Source of the DNA: Archegozetes longisetosus
Taxonomy: Eukaryota; Arthropoda; Arachnida; Sarcoptiformes; Trhypochthoniidae
DNA: 64,000 nt
Assembly (NCBI GenBank): GCA_018873245.2
Contig: JAEMBT020000003.1
Coordinates: 4,855,843-4,919,842 of the forward strand
Direction: 5' to 3'
The notes beneath the pieces are model-generated. The model ran no database searches, was not told the origin of the DNA, and was given only the letters and a program-made list of their open reading frames with translations. Position numbers and translations under genes: made by a program. Positions 11,635 through 24,606 of the stretch are shown piece after piece; position 1 is the stretch's first letter; every line of letters starts with the position of its first letter.

Positions 11635-12009
11635 TCTGGTTAAAAATGACTCTAACATTCAAACCCCTCCTCAAGTGTAAAATACAAAAGAAGTCCTGAA
11701 GTTTATAACTATAACGAGTATAAATAAATTAACCTGTAGAATTCATGCTTCATTCCCAATATCTAGCTAAAGCACACGAGCATATAATTTAAAATTTGTT
11801 AAATGAATTTTAAATTTATCATAAAATTAAAATGAATCATTATTAGAGTTTCCCTAATCTATTAAATTTCTGCAAAAGTTTCATTACGCTTCTAGTTTAG
11901 TGATGAGATTTATGATTTAGATCTTTGATCACATCTTTTATAACTTATTCTAAGTAAATTTTCTAAAACAATGAACATCACAAGAATCTTTTTTCTCCAA
12001 AGTCGATTT

Positions 12010-13445
12010 CTATTGTCTAATATAATATAGAATAATCACAGAACTAACTAAAGCTGCAATGATTGCAAGCGCTAGTAGAATGCCACCACCCAGATTCGCA
12101 TTTTGGTGACCGTTTCGTACCTCCGGTAGTACTGTATGTATTACATTTGGTTGTGTTGATGGTAGTTGCATGATCTGAGTCTGTGCATACTTCGCTTTAG
12201 GTTCTTCCTGTTCTAGTTTGGCTTCTGGTACTTGTTTGACCTCAGGTTTTCTGGTTTCTGTTTGATCTCAGATTCTGATTTGACCTCACCTTCTTGTTTC
12301 TCCCCAGGCTTTCCTTGTTCTGACTTGACTTCAGTTTCTAGTTTGAACTCAGAAAATGGTTTGACTTCAGATTGTTGTTCTATCTCACGTTTTTCTGGTT
12401 CTGGCTTGACTTCAAACTCTGGTTTGATTTGAGACTTTTCCGTTTTTAGCTGAATCTCTTGTTTCACTGGAGATGAGACAAATTTGTGGTCAAACTCACC
12501 TTTTTGAGCTTTTATGCGTCCATTTTTTTTATCAATTAGTTCTGTTTGTATGGCTTTAATTTCTTTCTTTTCCTTATCATCTGTTTTTACTTTTGTTTTT
12601 TTCTTTTCTTCTGATTTACTTCCTTTATTTTTGTTGCCATCAGAACTAGTTTTCTCTTCTTTTGGTTGCTTTAGTTTCGGTGGAGTGTCTGTCATCAATT
12701 TCTCTGACCCAACAATTGATTTAACCGATTCTGTGGTTGATTTCACGTCGGTCATCTGACGTTTTACTTTCTCTGATTTTTGAACTGTCGCAAAAAGAAT
12801 TGGACCCTTTTCTGTGTATAAAGCCAGATGGCTTCCTGGTCCTAGCTCCAACTTTCTATTGCCATCATTCAAGTAATAGTAATCACCAGTCGGCTCAACG
12901 ATATATAACGGCATGTTTAATACACAATAAGCGCCTGACTCAATCACTACACATCCGTTGCGACCGACAACTACAACATAATCATTTGATATTCTTTTGC
13001 CGACTCTGAACATCAATTGTCTTGTCTTCTCGAATTTGAACTTTTTGTTTTCAAACGGAACCTTTGGGCTATATGTCGATTGTCCAGAAGTGATTTGAGT
13101 GTAAGTCCCGATTGGTATGACCTGAAGTACTGGCCCACAGAACAATTGATTTTTATCCTTTCCCACGTAATACGCCTTCCGAGTGACCCTTTGTTCGATT
13201 CCTTCTGCCACTCGGTTCATGATGTCCTGGCAATCGACTTGTTTGGGGAAACTGCTTATCTTAACATTTTTAGCTAAATTCATGGCCTCCTCTGATATCT
13301 TCACTTTTTTTACCTCACTTTTTCCATCCTTAGTAGTTGTTTTTTCTTGTACTTCAATATTCCTCAAATTCAATTTTGTTGGTATTTCAACTAATTTCTT
13401 CTCAACTCCTTCTGGATCTTTGATTAACTTTAGTTTGCGCGACAT
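12010..13445 (-). CDS. Unrecognised Lys/Glu-rich protein, probably tail-anchored, with one apparent frameshift
   Basis: I do not recognise this family. It is a single exon starting at 13445 (MSRKLKLIKDPEG). Residues 1-225 look like an ordered, beta-rich domain (for example DYVVVVGRNGCVVIESGAY). Residues 230-410 are a low-complexity Lys/Glu/Ser tail with repeated EVK-type units. The frame as given stops at 12213 after 410 aa. The next frame continues the same acidic repeat (EVKQVPEAKLEQEE) and ends at 12010 in a hydrophobic segment, ILLALAIIAALVSSVIILYY. One extra base at the four-T run 12247-12250 would join the two into 478 aa. No signal peptide is seen, so a C-terminal membrane anchor with the bulk in the cytosol is the likely topology. 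The short plus-strand frames over this region are its shadow. Confidence 0.7.
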
Positions 13446-14559
13446 TTTCTTTTGGATATTTTTGTTTATTTTCAGAGATTCGTTATTATGTACGATTACA
13501 ATGAAATTGGTTTAATACTTTTTTCAAAAATGACTCCTTTTTAAGTAAAGTGTTGCGCAAAAAAATTAAATTTACTTTTTCACAATAATACTAATTTTGA
13601 ATTCTTCCGAAACTTTCCGAGATTCTTATTATTGACTTCAAATTTGTGTACTTGAACTGAAAATAAGTATTTTCCTTAGTAAAGAACGTGCGTTATTACG
13701 ATGGAATATAACAAAATTATTGTTTCATTTACTTTATCATTGAAGGTTTTATATTTAAGACCAGGTTCGGGTTTAGGTAATTTGCCGAAAATATTTTAAA
13801 ATTTATAATACGCTCACAGATAGTATACTTGAGTTAAATTAGGAGAGTTTAGCCTTAATTTTATTCGAATCTGATTTTAAACAATAAGGGAAATGATGAA
13901 CTGAACTTCAGATTTCGTTACATTAATTGTTACCCTAAAAGCTTTTGTGGACGCCTGTTATTGCTGCGAATGGTACTGATGTTTAAGCTTTATTAAATGG
14001 TATGATAATACATAAATTAACAAGATATTATTGCGGAATCACTAGCAATACTAATACAGATGGAGAAAGTAGACTGAAAAACTTAATTTTGGCCATTTGC
14101 AATATTTTAATTCCATGGTTCATCTGATGAGTTTCATCTATCACAAAAAGTGATTTGATGACAATCTGCGAATTAATAATTTGAATTAATAGAAGCGATT
14201 TTTAAAAGGACATGCTCTTCTCAAAATGTGCGTCAATGGATTACAGTACAGTAGAAATGAAACCATAACTCTTAATCATCAAAATATCTTTTCGAGAAAA
14301 CAAATCTTTATTTATATTATTTTATTATACATTCAGGTGGAATATGTGCTGGAGTTTCGCGTTTCGATAGAGCATAAAATTATAAATTAAATTCTTTTTC
14401 CTTGTGTGAAATCTTTGTTTTGATCGTTTTATTTAAATTTTTTTGCAATACTTCGAAAGAAATCTGTAGAGTTTTAAACAGTTTACGAAAATGCTATCTT
14501 AAAAATCATATAAAAGTTGAATCTTCAAAATGTTTGAATTAAATATGTAAATGCATGAC
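13446..14559. other. Intergenic, nothing recognised
   Basis: AT-rich sequence between two minus-strand genes. It probably includes the promoter of the gene ending at 12010 and the 3' side of the reeler gene. No motif is clear. Confidence 0.4.
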
Positions 14560-16308
14560 TTATATGTTTGGATCAACGGTTGCTTCTAATCCAGTGAAAA
14601 ATTCGCTGAATGCCTGAACAACAGTCCCTCGAAAAGCTACGACACCACTTGAAGTGCTAGGAGCAATCCAGAGTAAAGTAGCAGATCGTTTTCCTCTGGT
14701 GGTGTTATCCAATTAAAAACTTGTTAAGAATTATTTCAAAGCTATACAAGTATTAGTGGCTAACCTGCGATCGGTGTGCGTAATAGCACTACACGAGTCG
14801 ATTGTTTTTAATCCTCTTCCAGCTTCAAACTTTCCAATTACTATCCATTTAATAATCAAATTTTAAACGAGTTTAGTGAGCATCATTTCCATAAATATAG
14901 ATTATTGAAATAGTTCTTATCTACTTAAGTTATAAATTATAACTAATCTTTTCCAAAAAATTAGATAAATTTTTCAGAACTTTCATACTAGAATTCTCAA
15001 AATAGAAGAAACATGAAAATTATTTTTAAACATATGTTATCATTGTAGACGCAATTACTAGACATTCTGAAGAAAATTTAACTTTAAATTGTTTGATAGT
15101 CTTGAACTATACCTGCATTAGTATGCGGATCATATGCTTGGACCATCAATCCTTTGAATGATAAACCTTTAGGAGCGGTCAGTGTGACTAATTGAAAGCA
15201 ACATTCAACGTCAAAATTACTGAATTTCATTTTTCATGTGGATATATCAATATTGGATCAAAACCTTTAATTTTATCCCCGGGTCCGTACTCCTGGTGTG
15301 ATTGTGTTAAAATAAATGGTGAAGTATTGGCAGATCGTGCCGTGTTTTCTCCATGTTTCGGTAGTAAAGTGTTGCAAGTTTTTTCTGAAAAATTATTTTG
15401 ATTTTCAGATTTTCAATTACATCTCAGCTGAAAAATGTGTGGCTTATTTCATCAAACTTTACAATGCAATCGATTACAATACTATTATAAGTTTGCGTAT
15501 TGGCTATAACTCATTTGTTTAAAAGTGATTTATAATTTCAATGAATAACTTTTTGAATTCAATTACAAATCATTTAAATTTATGTATTGGTGCACTCTCT
15601 ACTTCAGTAGCATTAGTCTAACTTAATTAACTAAAAACTAAGGCTTAAATTACTGTTATCTGAAGGAATGGCCTCAAACTTTGAACTGTAAACGACAATA
15701 TTTGTTAATTCAAATGAAGCCAGACTTTTATTATGGCCTGAAGCAAATGTCATTTCCTATTCGTATCAATTTGTTGTTACAATGCATCAGAAGATAAAAA
15801 GTATTTCAACTTAACTGATTTGCAACAATATTTGAGAAATTCTGTAATAAAGTCGAGCTTATAATCAATGTTAGCTACAACGTAATTGCCAGTAAACTTA
15901 AGCTCAAAATAATCAAATAAAGGTAAACGTAATAACTTCATAAAAACAAAATTAAGAAAAAACTACATTTGAAAAAACTTGAAGAGACATGAAAAGAATT
16001 TTAAACAGAAACCGGTCAATCAAATTACTGACAGCAAATTTCAGATAACATCTAATGATGAAAAAATCTTTGGTCTGCTGTATAATGAAAATGCGAAAGC
16101 TTAAAAAATCATTACTGCTAATACGATATTTGACCCAAAAGGAAAGTTATTGAGTAATTTATGAGACATCTAATCAATGTAATGAATTTTAACTTAAACA
16201 AAATACGATACCTGGAGCTCCACTGGGCCACGATATCACTAGACTAATCGATCCAAGTATGATGACTAAGTTAGGAATTGCTACACTCCTCATGATTAAA
16301 TCTGTCAT
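14560..16308 (-). CDS. Secreted reeler-domain protein
   Basis: Five minus-strand exons assemble with matching phases and GT/AG sites: 16212-16308, 15265-15384, 15113-15187, 14765-14840 and 14560-14695, giving 167 aa. Exon 1 encodes a hydrophobic signal peptide ending in WPSGAP. The rest is a single reeler domain: CNTLLPKHG, SPFIL, GDKIKVTLTAP, FKGLMVQAYDP, IGKFEAG, CSAITHTD, ATLLWIAP and FRGTVVQAF. Arthropod reeler proteins of this size include the haemolymph 'putative defense protein' group, so an extracellular role in immunity or matrix is plausible but inferred. A second in-frame ATG at 16293 would also give a signal peptide. The exons are too short to appear as long open frames. Confidence 0.9.
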
Positions 16309-19300
16309 AGAAATGTTTTATCAAATTGGCAAATATCAATTATGATAATTATATTAATGTTTAAGCAGTTACTTTACGCACAAAAGTTTGTTTAACTTAA
16401 TACAACTTAATGTTGCATTTTGTTTCTTTTTCAAAGTAAGAAATAAATAGCAATTAAAGTTTGGTTACCCTAAGTCTTAAAGAATATATTGATTAATAAG
16501 GTTTGAGGTCAAGATAACTGATATCTCTATTGGCCTGATTGTGTCAATTGAGAAGAAAGCATAGCGTGACCCTTAAAACAGATCAATTGAAGAAAAGGTT
16601 AATTCTTATGATACACCTTTGATACTGTTAAGTTAGTTTGTTGTACTTTTCTATACCCTATATCCCTTGACCCTCTTAATTAGTTATTCAGTCTCCGTGT
16701 GTTTAACTTGCAAACAAAATAAGTGTTGCGTTTTTTCTTACTCTTTATCTTCAAATTAATTGACAGAAAAAATTTGTAAAACGGGTCGTACACAACAGCT
16801 CATTGAACCGGTAATAATAACAATCAATGATAATTACGTTGTTAACGCAATTGATAGTATAATTCGTGTATTAGCTTTACTCAAAACGACCTTCAACTTA
16901 TACTCTTGAACAATGTTATCAATGTTGTCATTAAAACTAAGCGTTAAATAGTGGCTAATTAGCAAATCAACTTCCGAAAAGATTTAACATATTTAACAGT
17001 ACACAAGAAAATCAATTACCAGAACTTTTGTCATTCCGAAGGAAATGGATTGAATAAAAAGTGATTCAAATTTTGTTCAATATCCTAATGACTATATCAA
17101 GATCTCAATTACAAAAAATATATATTTAAAAGAACATAAACTTACAACAATGTGAAAGTTCATTAATACTCAAGCACTTACTTGATATCCTTTAAACAAA
17201 TTCAATATTTTTAACTTTTAAACCAAGTTATTCAGCTTGAAGTAAAGTGACAATTAGTTTAACTTGAATGATTCTGAGCTACAATAAATCAATTGGTATT
17301 CAACATGAGCAACTTTATAGATTTAGTGTTTAACGAAACTAAGCTTTGCAACTTATAAGATATTGTCCGACAGAGGCAAATGTTTGAGCAACGAATGCAT
17401 TTTGAAAATAAGCCACCAATGATTTATCAGATAAATTCTAGAGGCAGTCAATTTTGGGGCTCTAACTAAGATTTCAAATTAAATAAGATTTCTAAAAAGT
17501 CAAACGTTCAGACTATGTGAAGGTCGACAGGTTATTAAAGTTAATATGACTTTCATTAAAATACATTATCAAATAATCGTTATTAAGGGAAAATAGAACT
17601 AACCTTCAATTTAAAAGAAAATTAACCATTGTGTCAAATTTAAGATTTTTAAGCTTATCGATATTATTTATTAATGATTCATAAACTCATAAATGTTTTT
17701 AGAATCAACAAACTCGTGAAAGTAGTGCTCAATCGTAAAAAGCTTTTTAATCAAATCTATGATCACAATTTAAATAAAAAAACTTAAATTTATAGACTAT
17801 TTTTTTATTAGATTTCTTCTTTTTTTTAATCAATGACCGAATTCTTGCACAAGTCATGAATTTAAAGCTATGCAGGACTTAAAAACAAAAAATGCATTAA
17901 TTTTGCTTTTGATACTTTTTTGGATCGATAGAACATGAACTGCATTTAATCAAACATTAAATGAAAAACGCTGTCTCTACTTAAGTACGTAGAAACTAAT
18001 CGAATAATAAGAAATAATATGAAAAGCTGTTTGATTTAATCTGACAGAAGCTTACTTTCGCATATTTTCAATACAAACTTTTATAACAAAGCTTTCAGCT
18101 TTGGAATATTTGCTTTTCATTTTATTCAACTTAATTAGAAATTAAATGTCTTTACAGTTTATCAATCATTGGAACAAACTATGGCAGTAAAGTATAATTT
18201 AAATTAATAAGAGCTGAAAAAGTAAAAGTTTAACTTACTTTTGAAAAAATATGACTGTCAAAAACGATTAAACTATATGAAAGACTTTGCAATGTAAGAA
18301 TGAATAACAGTTTATTTGAAGCAACTTCACTAAATAAGTATGTAATATCTGAATAATATGGTTGTTTAAATTTCGAAGTATCAACTAAACAACTTAATTA
18401 AAGCTTTAATAAGCTTTCTTATTGTCCTGAGTGTGCTATTATATGTTGAATCAGCTAAATAGTCAAATCTCGAATTAAGGAGTGGATATCATAGCCCTAT
18501 TGGTAGCTTTTAATGTCCTAATTAACGGTTGATGGCCTGAACTTTGAGTCAAACAAAAGTTTTACTGAAATTGTTTTAATTTAAACCAATATAAAGATTA
18601 AATTTGCTAATCTCGCTACTTTCAAACCTCCTTATGATTATTCAAACCAAAAACTTCTGGTTTATCACAAGAAAACTCTGATTACACTAATCATAGGATA
18701 TTAATCTATCTTATAATACACATTAAAAATTGATTCTGTCGATACTTTACACTTCATACTTAAATTTTTATACAGTATTTGATGTTAATGAAGTGACTGA
18801 AAAAATTCATTCATAAATGTTCAGTTTAAAAATAATTTGATGATATTTGGGCTGTTCGCTATAATGCATTTAAGAATAGTTTTAAATAACTTTGAACATT
18901 AAATCTTCGATTTTGAGATGTTCTATTAAAATTTTAAAATGGAATTTAAAATCTAAACAATGTAGCATTTTTTGACTACACCTACATTTCTAAACACTTT
19001 GAAAAGTGTTTGATTTTCGTCAACCCTAAAAATACACAATGTTTTCAAATACAAAAAAATTTTAGAGGTAATAAACAAGGCAATAATAGCACTGAAAAGG
19101 AAGCTTATTATTATTCAGACTCAAAATAGGATCTAAAATTTTAATGCAGTTAAGTTTACATTGTAATTATGCAAATTTGTTGATTTAAAAGATTAGCACA
19201 TTTTAGAGTAAAGGCTTTTTACTCGAATCTAAATGAGTGAAATTTTAATTTAAATAAACACTCGGAAGCAAAAGTTTATCTTTTAATTTATTTGGAGTAC

Positions 19301-19780
19301 TATTTCAAATGAATGTAAACTCATGAATAGCTTGAAAAGTGGAAAATTCATTATGATTCAGTTTCTAAATCGAAACATCAGAGATATTATAGAACATTAT
19401 TATAATTGCTAACAAGGCGCAAATTATAATGAATATCATTAATGTTACATAAGTGTTGACTACAAGTTTTTAATATAACACAATAAAGCACTTAAGCTTT
19501 CAAACGCTTTATATAGCGAAACGTCTCTAATAATCATAAACTTAGATGAAATATCCTATAAAAAGATTATTGCATGAAAGATGTTGAGCAAACTCGAAAT
19601 TTGTGTGCGAGCATTAATCAAATTCTGATTAAACTTAGTTAGGCATGACATCATTTACATCAATGCGCTTTATATACAGTTCAAGATAAAAAGTTTCAGT
19701 ACTCAACTTAAGTAATCATTCAAAATCAAATTGAGGATAACTACATGTATCAGTGTCTTCATCGTAATCTCGTGGTAGAA
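16309..19780. other. Long gene-free AT-rich stretch
   Basis: About 3.5 kb with no open frame, exon pattern or inverted repeat that I could support. Stops are dense in all frames. Confidence 0.5.
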
Positions 19781-22762
19781 ATGCTACCACTGAGGGCTAT
19801 TACTGTTTTACTTTTGTTGCTTAATATTTGCTCTGGATCAAATCCTTTTATCGCCAAATTGATGAAAACTTGATTCGATTTGACCAACAATTTGGTCAAG
19901 TCGCTCGAATCAGCCAAACTTTGACATGGAATTACTTGACAGATATAACAAGATTCAATGAACAACAAATTGGAATATTTAAAAGCAAAACGTTTTCATG
20001 GAAAGCAAAGTGGAAAATCTGGGCTCAGCTTAACTATAGGAAAACTAAATGTTCTTCGGCTTATTCTGAATCTAGAGAAACGGAGTTTAGAAGATGTGAA
20101 TTTTTGCGAAAACTGAAATCAAAATTCATGTTTGAAAATGAGAATAAGTATAATTTATTTAATGATTTGATGTCGGCTCTTTCGAGTAAATATGCAATGC
20201 TTAGCATTAAAATTGATGGCAAAATAATTAGTGGTGAAAATGAAGTCTCAAAATATATGCGAGAAACTGAAGACCTCAATAAAATCAAGTCGATTTGGAA
20301 TCAATGGCACACAAATAGCGATGAAATGATGCCATCATTTATAAAGATGTTAAATCTTCTGAATGAAACCGCTTTACTCAACAGTAAGTATAGACAAAGA
20401 GCATAATTTGACTGCTTAATGAGTGTCACATTTAATCTGGAGATTTGCATAATTTAAAATTTAGATCATACAAACCTGTGGCAGTCATGGATATCAGATT
20501 TAGATATGAAACAGCCTTTAGGGTTAGCTCATAAACTTTGGAGTGATGTTCATATGTTTTATAGGCACTTACACGCATATATCAGAACGGTTTTACAGAA
20601 TAAGTACCGCACCAACTTTATTGACTTTGACGGATCGATTCCAGTACACTTTTTCAAGTCTTTGTGGGCTGATCAATGGAATAGCCTAACAAATATATCA
20701 CTACCTTATCCGGAAAATCACAAAAGCCAAAACGCATTCGTTAAACCCGAATCGATATTAAAAGAGGCACAAGAAGTTTTCTTGCAGTTAGGCTTTGAAA
20801 AGTTGCCCAAAAAGTTTTGGGAGCTATCAGTTTTCACAAAGAATCACTCGAGTTCAAGAGTGATGGATTGTCATCCGCTTTCATTTGATTTCATGGACGG
20901 CTTTGATTTTCGTGTCAAAATGTGTTTAAGTAATGCCTCGAACGACTTTGATTCAGAGTTAAGGAAAGTCATTCATGAGTTTGGACATATTTACTATTTT
21001 AAATCCTACTCGAGTCAACTAAATTTGTTTAAGTCTGGACCAAACTCAGCTTTTCACGAAGCGATTGGGGATTTAATGGTTCTAATTAAGAATGCATGCG
21101 AATGGAAATATAATAACATCGACAAAAGAGTTATAATCAATGCACTAATGAGAGAAGCACTCAACAATTTTGTAATTATTCCTTGGGCTTTATCATTGGA
21201 GCAATGGAGACACGATCTATTCTCGGGAAAAGTTTCCATGTTATCAGCCAATCGACATTTCTGGAACATAAGAAGAAAAGTAGGAGGAATCACACCACCA
21301 GTTGGGAAAAGTTCGAAGATTAGCTTTGATGCCATATCCAAATACCACGTTGCTCATTTTATGCCATATTTGCGATATTTCTTCTCAAGATTTTTATCGC
21401 ATCAATTTCACAGAGCTCTTTGTATTGATAGCACGGATCCATTACATCTATGTTGTCCTAAATCACTCGAAGGCAACTTCAGGTGAGGTATTGTATAACT
21501 GATAAATTAGTTTTGGTTCGGTTTATGTTATGATTGCAAACAGTTATTTAGTCATAAAGTATTCACTATAATGATGTCAATGTCTTTTATGTCCCCTAAT
21601 TAGCCTTGTATTGCTTTTTCCCAAAAACATAACTTATTTCTAGTCTTTATTTGAGAAAAGAAAATTTAACCAAAATAAGGCTTTTTATGAAATTACATCA
21701 GTAAGAAGTTTTGCGATAACTAAATGCTAATTATATGTTATATTATAGCTATAATAACAACAAAACAAAAGAACTTGGGAAAAATAATATAATTAAACCT
21801 TTGGTTGATCGAAAGTTGTTTGATTTTCAAACTCTAACTTTAACTAAAATAATTTAGGGAAATCCCAAATACTAGAGTAGATTCTCTAGTAAGCTAACAA
21901 TTGTGAGTTGTGAAGTTCACACTAAAATAATCAGAAGATAAGTTTGAAAAAAGTTATTTCTACTTTAATGCATGATTCTACTGTTAAATTGATTTCTGTC
22001 ATATTTTTCGATCTTGCTTTTCGTTTCTAAAAATGTATTATTTTTCGGAGTGATAAGAGCACGACTGTTAAAGTATGCTGAGTTTATTTTAAGCTTTTCA
22101 AGTTTGAACAACTGTAACATTTCACACGTTTTTAAAGTAATTAACTTTAGATCAAAGCCGTGCACACGATTGCTTCTAAGTTTATATCAAACACCGACTT
22201 TTGAGTGTGAATTGTTTGCAACTTGAGCCTTCAATGAGATAATATATAATTTAAGTCGATTATAGGGGTTGAGTCGAGCGTTGAGATGAACCTAAATTAT
22301 GTCTCAATCAGATCGTGAATCAAAATCATGCCAAAGGAGAAAAATAAACACTGAACAATAAGTTAAGAATAAAAAATGATATAAATTGTTTAAGCTGAAA
22401 AAATAAGATTAAACGCAACGTTTAAAATGTAGCAGCACTTAAAACAACACTTTATATGAGATAAGATCCAGTGTTACTGTAGATGAGACTTGAATCAGAA
22501 CTTGATCTCTTTAACTCAATCCTTATATAAGTCACTCATATCTCTGTTATAACAATTAAAATGTTTGTTCTTAATATATTTTTCCAGGAAAATGCTGTCA
22601 AGTGGTTCATCGCTTCCTTGGGACATGACTTTAAAATTAATGACAAATCAAACCTATATTAGTTCCGGGCCTCTGATAGATTACTATAAGCCATTGATTG
22701 AATGGTTAGAAATATATAATCTGGAAAATAGAAACAGAATTGGTTGGAAATATTATCTTTAA
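19781..22762 (+). CDS. Angiotensin-converting-enzyme-like M2 zinc peptidase, divergent, intron-poor
   Basis: This is a secreted dipeptidyl carboxypeptidase of the ACE family. The exons are 19781-20383, 20465-21482 and 22588-22762. The signal peptide (LPLRAITVLLLLLNICSG) starts at 19781 but lies one frame away from the mature domain. One base missing from the T run at 19846-19849 would join them into 598 aa, the usual single-domain length. The zinc site is kept: VIHEFGH, then FHEAIGD. Also kept are the His and two Cys of the substrate loop (DCHPLSF, KMC) and KYH...PYLRYF. Family positions have changed: HHEMGH is IHEFGH, CHASAW is CHPLSF, and WAQ is WAD. It is probably zinc-binding with altered specificity, and loss of activity cannot be excluded. 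The neighbouring paralog at 40915 has 14 exons, so most introns were lost here. Confidence 0.85.
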
Positions 22763-22822
22763 CTAATGAATGTCTATTTTTAAAGAATCCATATGAATGA
22801 CTTGAGTTTTTACTCACGTTCA

Positions 22823-22900
22823 ATTTACAGTGCATTTACAGTGCATTTACAGAGCATTTACAGAGCAGTTACAGAACATTTACAGTACATTTACAATGCA
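22823..22900. repeat. Short minisatellite, 11-12 bp unit
   Basis: Six to seven imperfect copies of a unit like CATTTACAGTG lie just after the ACE-like gene. The array sits in the probable 3' untranslated or downstream region. Confidence 0.75.
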
Positions 22901-23790
22901 GCTAATGCACACAATGCTTATTAGCAATCATTGTAGCATACAATGCCTTGACTTAAATTAATACAACAAAATACAAAATTAGTTTGAATAATTAATGGCT
23001 TAAGTTATTTTCTCTAACTACCCTATAATGTTATTAGAATAAAATATAAATTATCATGATTTCTATTTACTATTCAATTTATCAATCAGTAATAATGCAT
23101 ACAAATGTTACCAAATTACTTGGTTGATCTAACAAGCTAAATGAAAAAACCTGCAATAAAAAAGTTTATGGCATTGAGAGATTTAAGTGATCTCTCTAAT
23201 ATTCTTCAAGCTTGCAAACTTGTAATTTGTAATTTTCCAAAAAACCTATTTATATTTCAAATAGTAGAATATTATGCCCAATATTTCTTATAAGTATAAA
23301 GATATTTGAAATCTAAATTAAAGTATTAGTGACTTTCCATCTTAATTACAGTGAATATGTCAGATTATTATTCATACAATATCTTGATCTGAGATCTTAA
23401 TCGATTCGCAATTATAATCATAAGTTTAGTAATTTAATTGCTCATTAATGTTAGAACATATGACCCATATTTGTCTCTGGGTATTCAAATTACAATTAAA
23501 GCAAATCAAACAATCAGGATATTTCCTATAACTGCCAGAAACAGACCTCAATTGGTTTGTCTTTCTGCACTTTTTAAACTTTATTTTTATAATCTGAAAC
23601 TCTGAAACTCTCTACTACGGAAATAACAACTTTACAGAAATTTGAACTTTAGACAAGCATTAATACGTGTGTAAACAACAGTTGAGTGATTTTCTATTTC
23701 TTTCTTTATTGAATTAACTTTAAATTAAACAAAAAAGAAAATTTCTTCATGTCATAATTTCCGTTGCAACCTGTCTTCACTTCAAATACA
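22901..23790. other. Intergenic between convergent genes
   Basis: No gene is supported. TTTATT at about 23704-23709 is AATAAA on the minus strand, a suitable poly(A) signal for the E2 gene that ends at 23791. Confidence 0.5.
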
Positions 23791-24261
23791 TCACAGATTT
23801 TCAGGACTCGCATATTTTTTTACCCATTTTCTCACTTCTTTATTATAAGCCTCTCTGTTTGTTTCATAAAGTCTGGCACTTTCGCCATTCAATGCTGAGG
23901 AAGGGTTGGGATCAGTTAATAGTGATGATATTGATAGCATTACTTGAGACACAGTATAAACTGAAGTCCAGTTTTGTTTGAGTATATCGACACATATATG
24001 ACCGCTATCACTGATGTTCGGGTGATATACTCGAGTAACGAACCTGACTTTCGGTGGTTTCATTGGGTATTCTTGAGGAAATTCGATTTTGAACTTGAAG
24101 GCTCCACCAGCATAGGGACTATCTGGCGGTCCGTTTAGTATTCCTTCCCAACGAAATAGGTCTTCGCCGCTCGGTCCAACTGACAACTCGACAGGTGGAT
24201 TCTTTTGTATATCATCTAATTCTTTCTTTAGCCTAGCGAGCGCCATTCTGTTTGAGACCAT
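23791..24261 (-). CDS. Ubiquitin-conjugating enzyme E2 (UBC4/UBE2D-like), intronless
   Basis: Accepts ubiquitin from E1 on its active-site cysteine and passes it to substrates through E3 ligases. It is a complete UBC fold of 156 aa: helix 1 (ALARLKKELDDI), GPPDSPYAGG, YPMKPPKVRF, the HPN triad and the catalytic Cys at residue 90 (HICVDIL), then SLLTDPNP. The second Met (residue 6, coordinate 24246) aligns with the usual UBE2D start MALxRL, so translation may begin there. After DPNP the family's acidic DDP is SSAL, so the gating Asp equivalent to UBE2D Asp117 is Ser. The tail, ARLYETNREAYN, is RAD6/UBC4-like. The single exon may mark an old retrocopy, but the frame is intact. The exact subfamily is uncertain. 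Confidence 0.93.
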   Translation of the reverse strand: MVSNRMALARLKKELDDIQKNPPVELSVGPSGEDLFRWEGILNGPPDSPYAGGAFKFKIEFPQEYPMKPPKVRFVTRVYHPNISDSGHICVDILKQNWTSVYTVSQVMLSISSLLTDPNPSSALNGESARLYETNREAYNKEVRKWVKKYASPENL

Positions 24262-24606
24262 CTTTGCGTTCGGTTCGCAACCAGAAATGCTAAATCTCCC
24301 TATCGCTCAAACAAATTAATCACAAAAGCTATCGATCTTAAATTCTAACTCGATGATTGATTTTTTCCAACTTCTCGCGATAACAATGATATGAATTTTT
24401 AACGATTCCAACAATTCAACGGAAGGTTCGATTCAAGTTTTTGAGTAAATAATGTAATGATCAACAGTTTGAACACTCATCTGTTTTAAAATACTATATG
24501 AAGTGTAACTTAAACTTATTAAGTATTAATATTGAATATGATCTCTAACAATGTACTACAAGAAAATGAAGTCTTTTCTTATAACTGGATTAAAAATTGT
24601 CAATTA

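Larger units (their letters stand above)
8899..12009. other. Intergenic with repeats
   Basis: Apart from the MITE at 9406-9873 and the foldback at 11487-11634, this holds a patch of imperfect GGGACT/CTCCCA repeats at about 10925-11030. No gene is supported. Confidence 0.5.

Noticed and set aside
12232..13515. Several plus-strand open frames of 66-110 codons
   Set aside because: They are shadows of the Lys/Glu-rich minus-strand gene, with the Ser/Phe-rich composition expected from its antisense.
19846..19849. Programmed ribosomal frameshifting as an explanation for the four frame breaks
   Set aside because: The sites lack a proper slippery heptamer in the zero frame, and three unrelated housekeeping-type genes would need it. 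Base loss is simpler.
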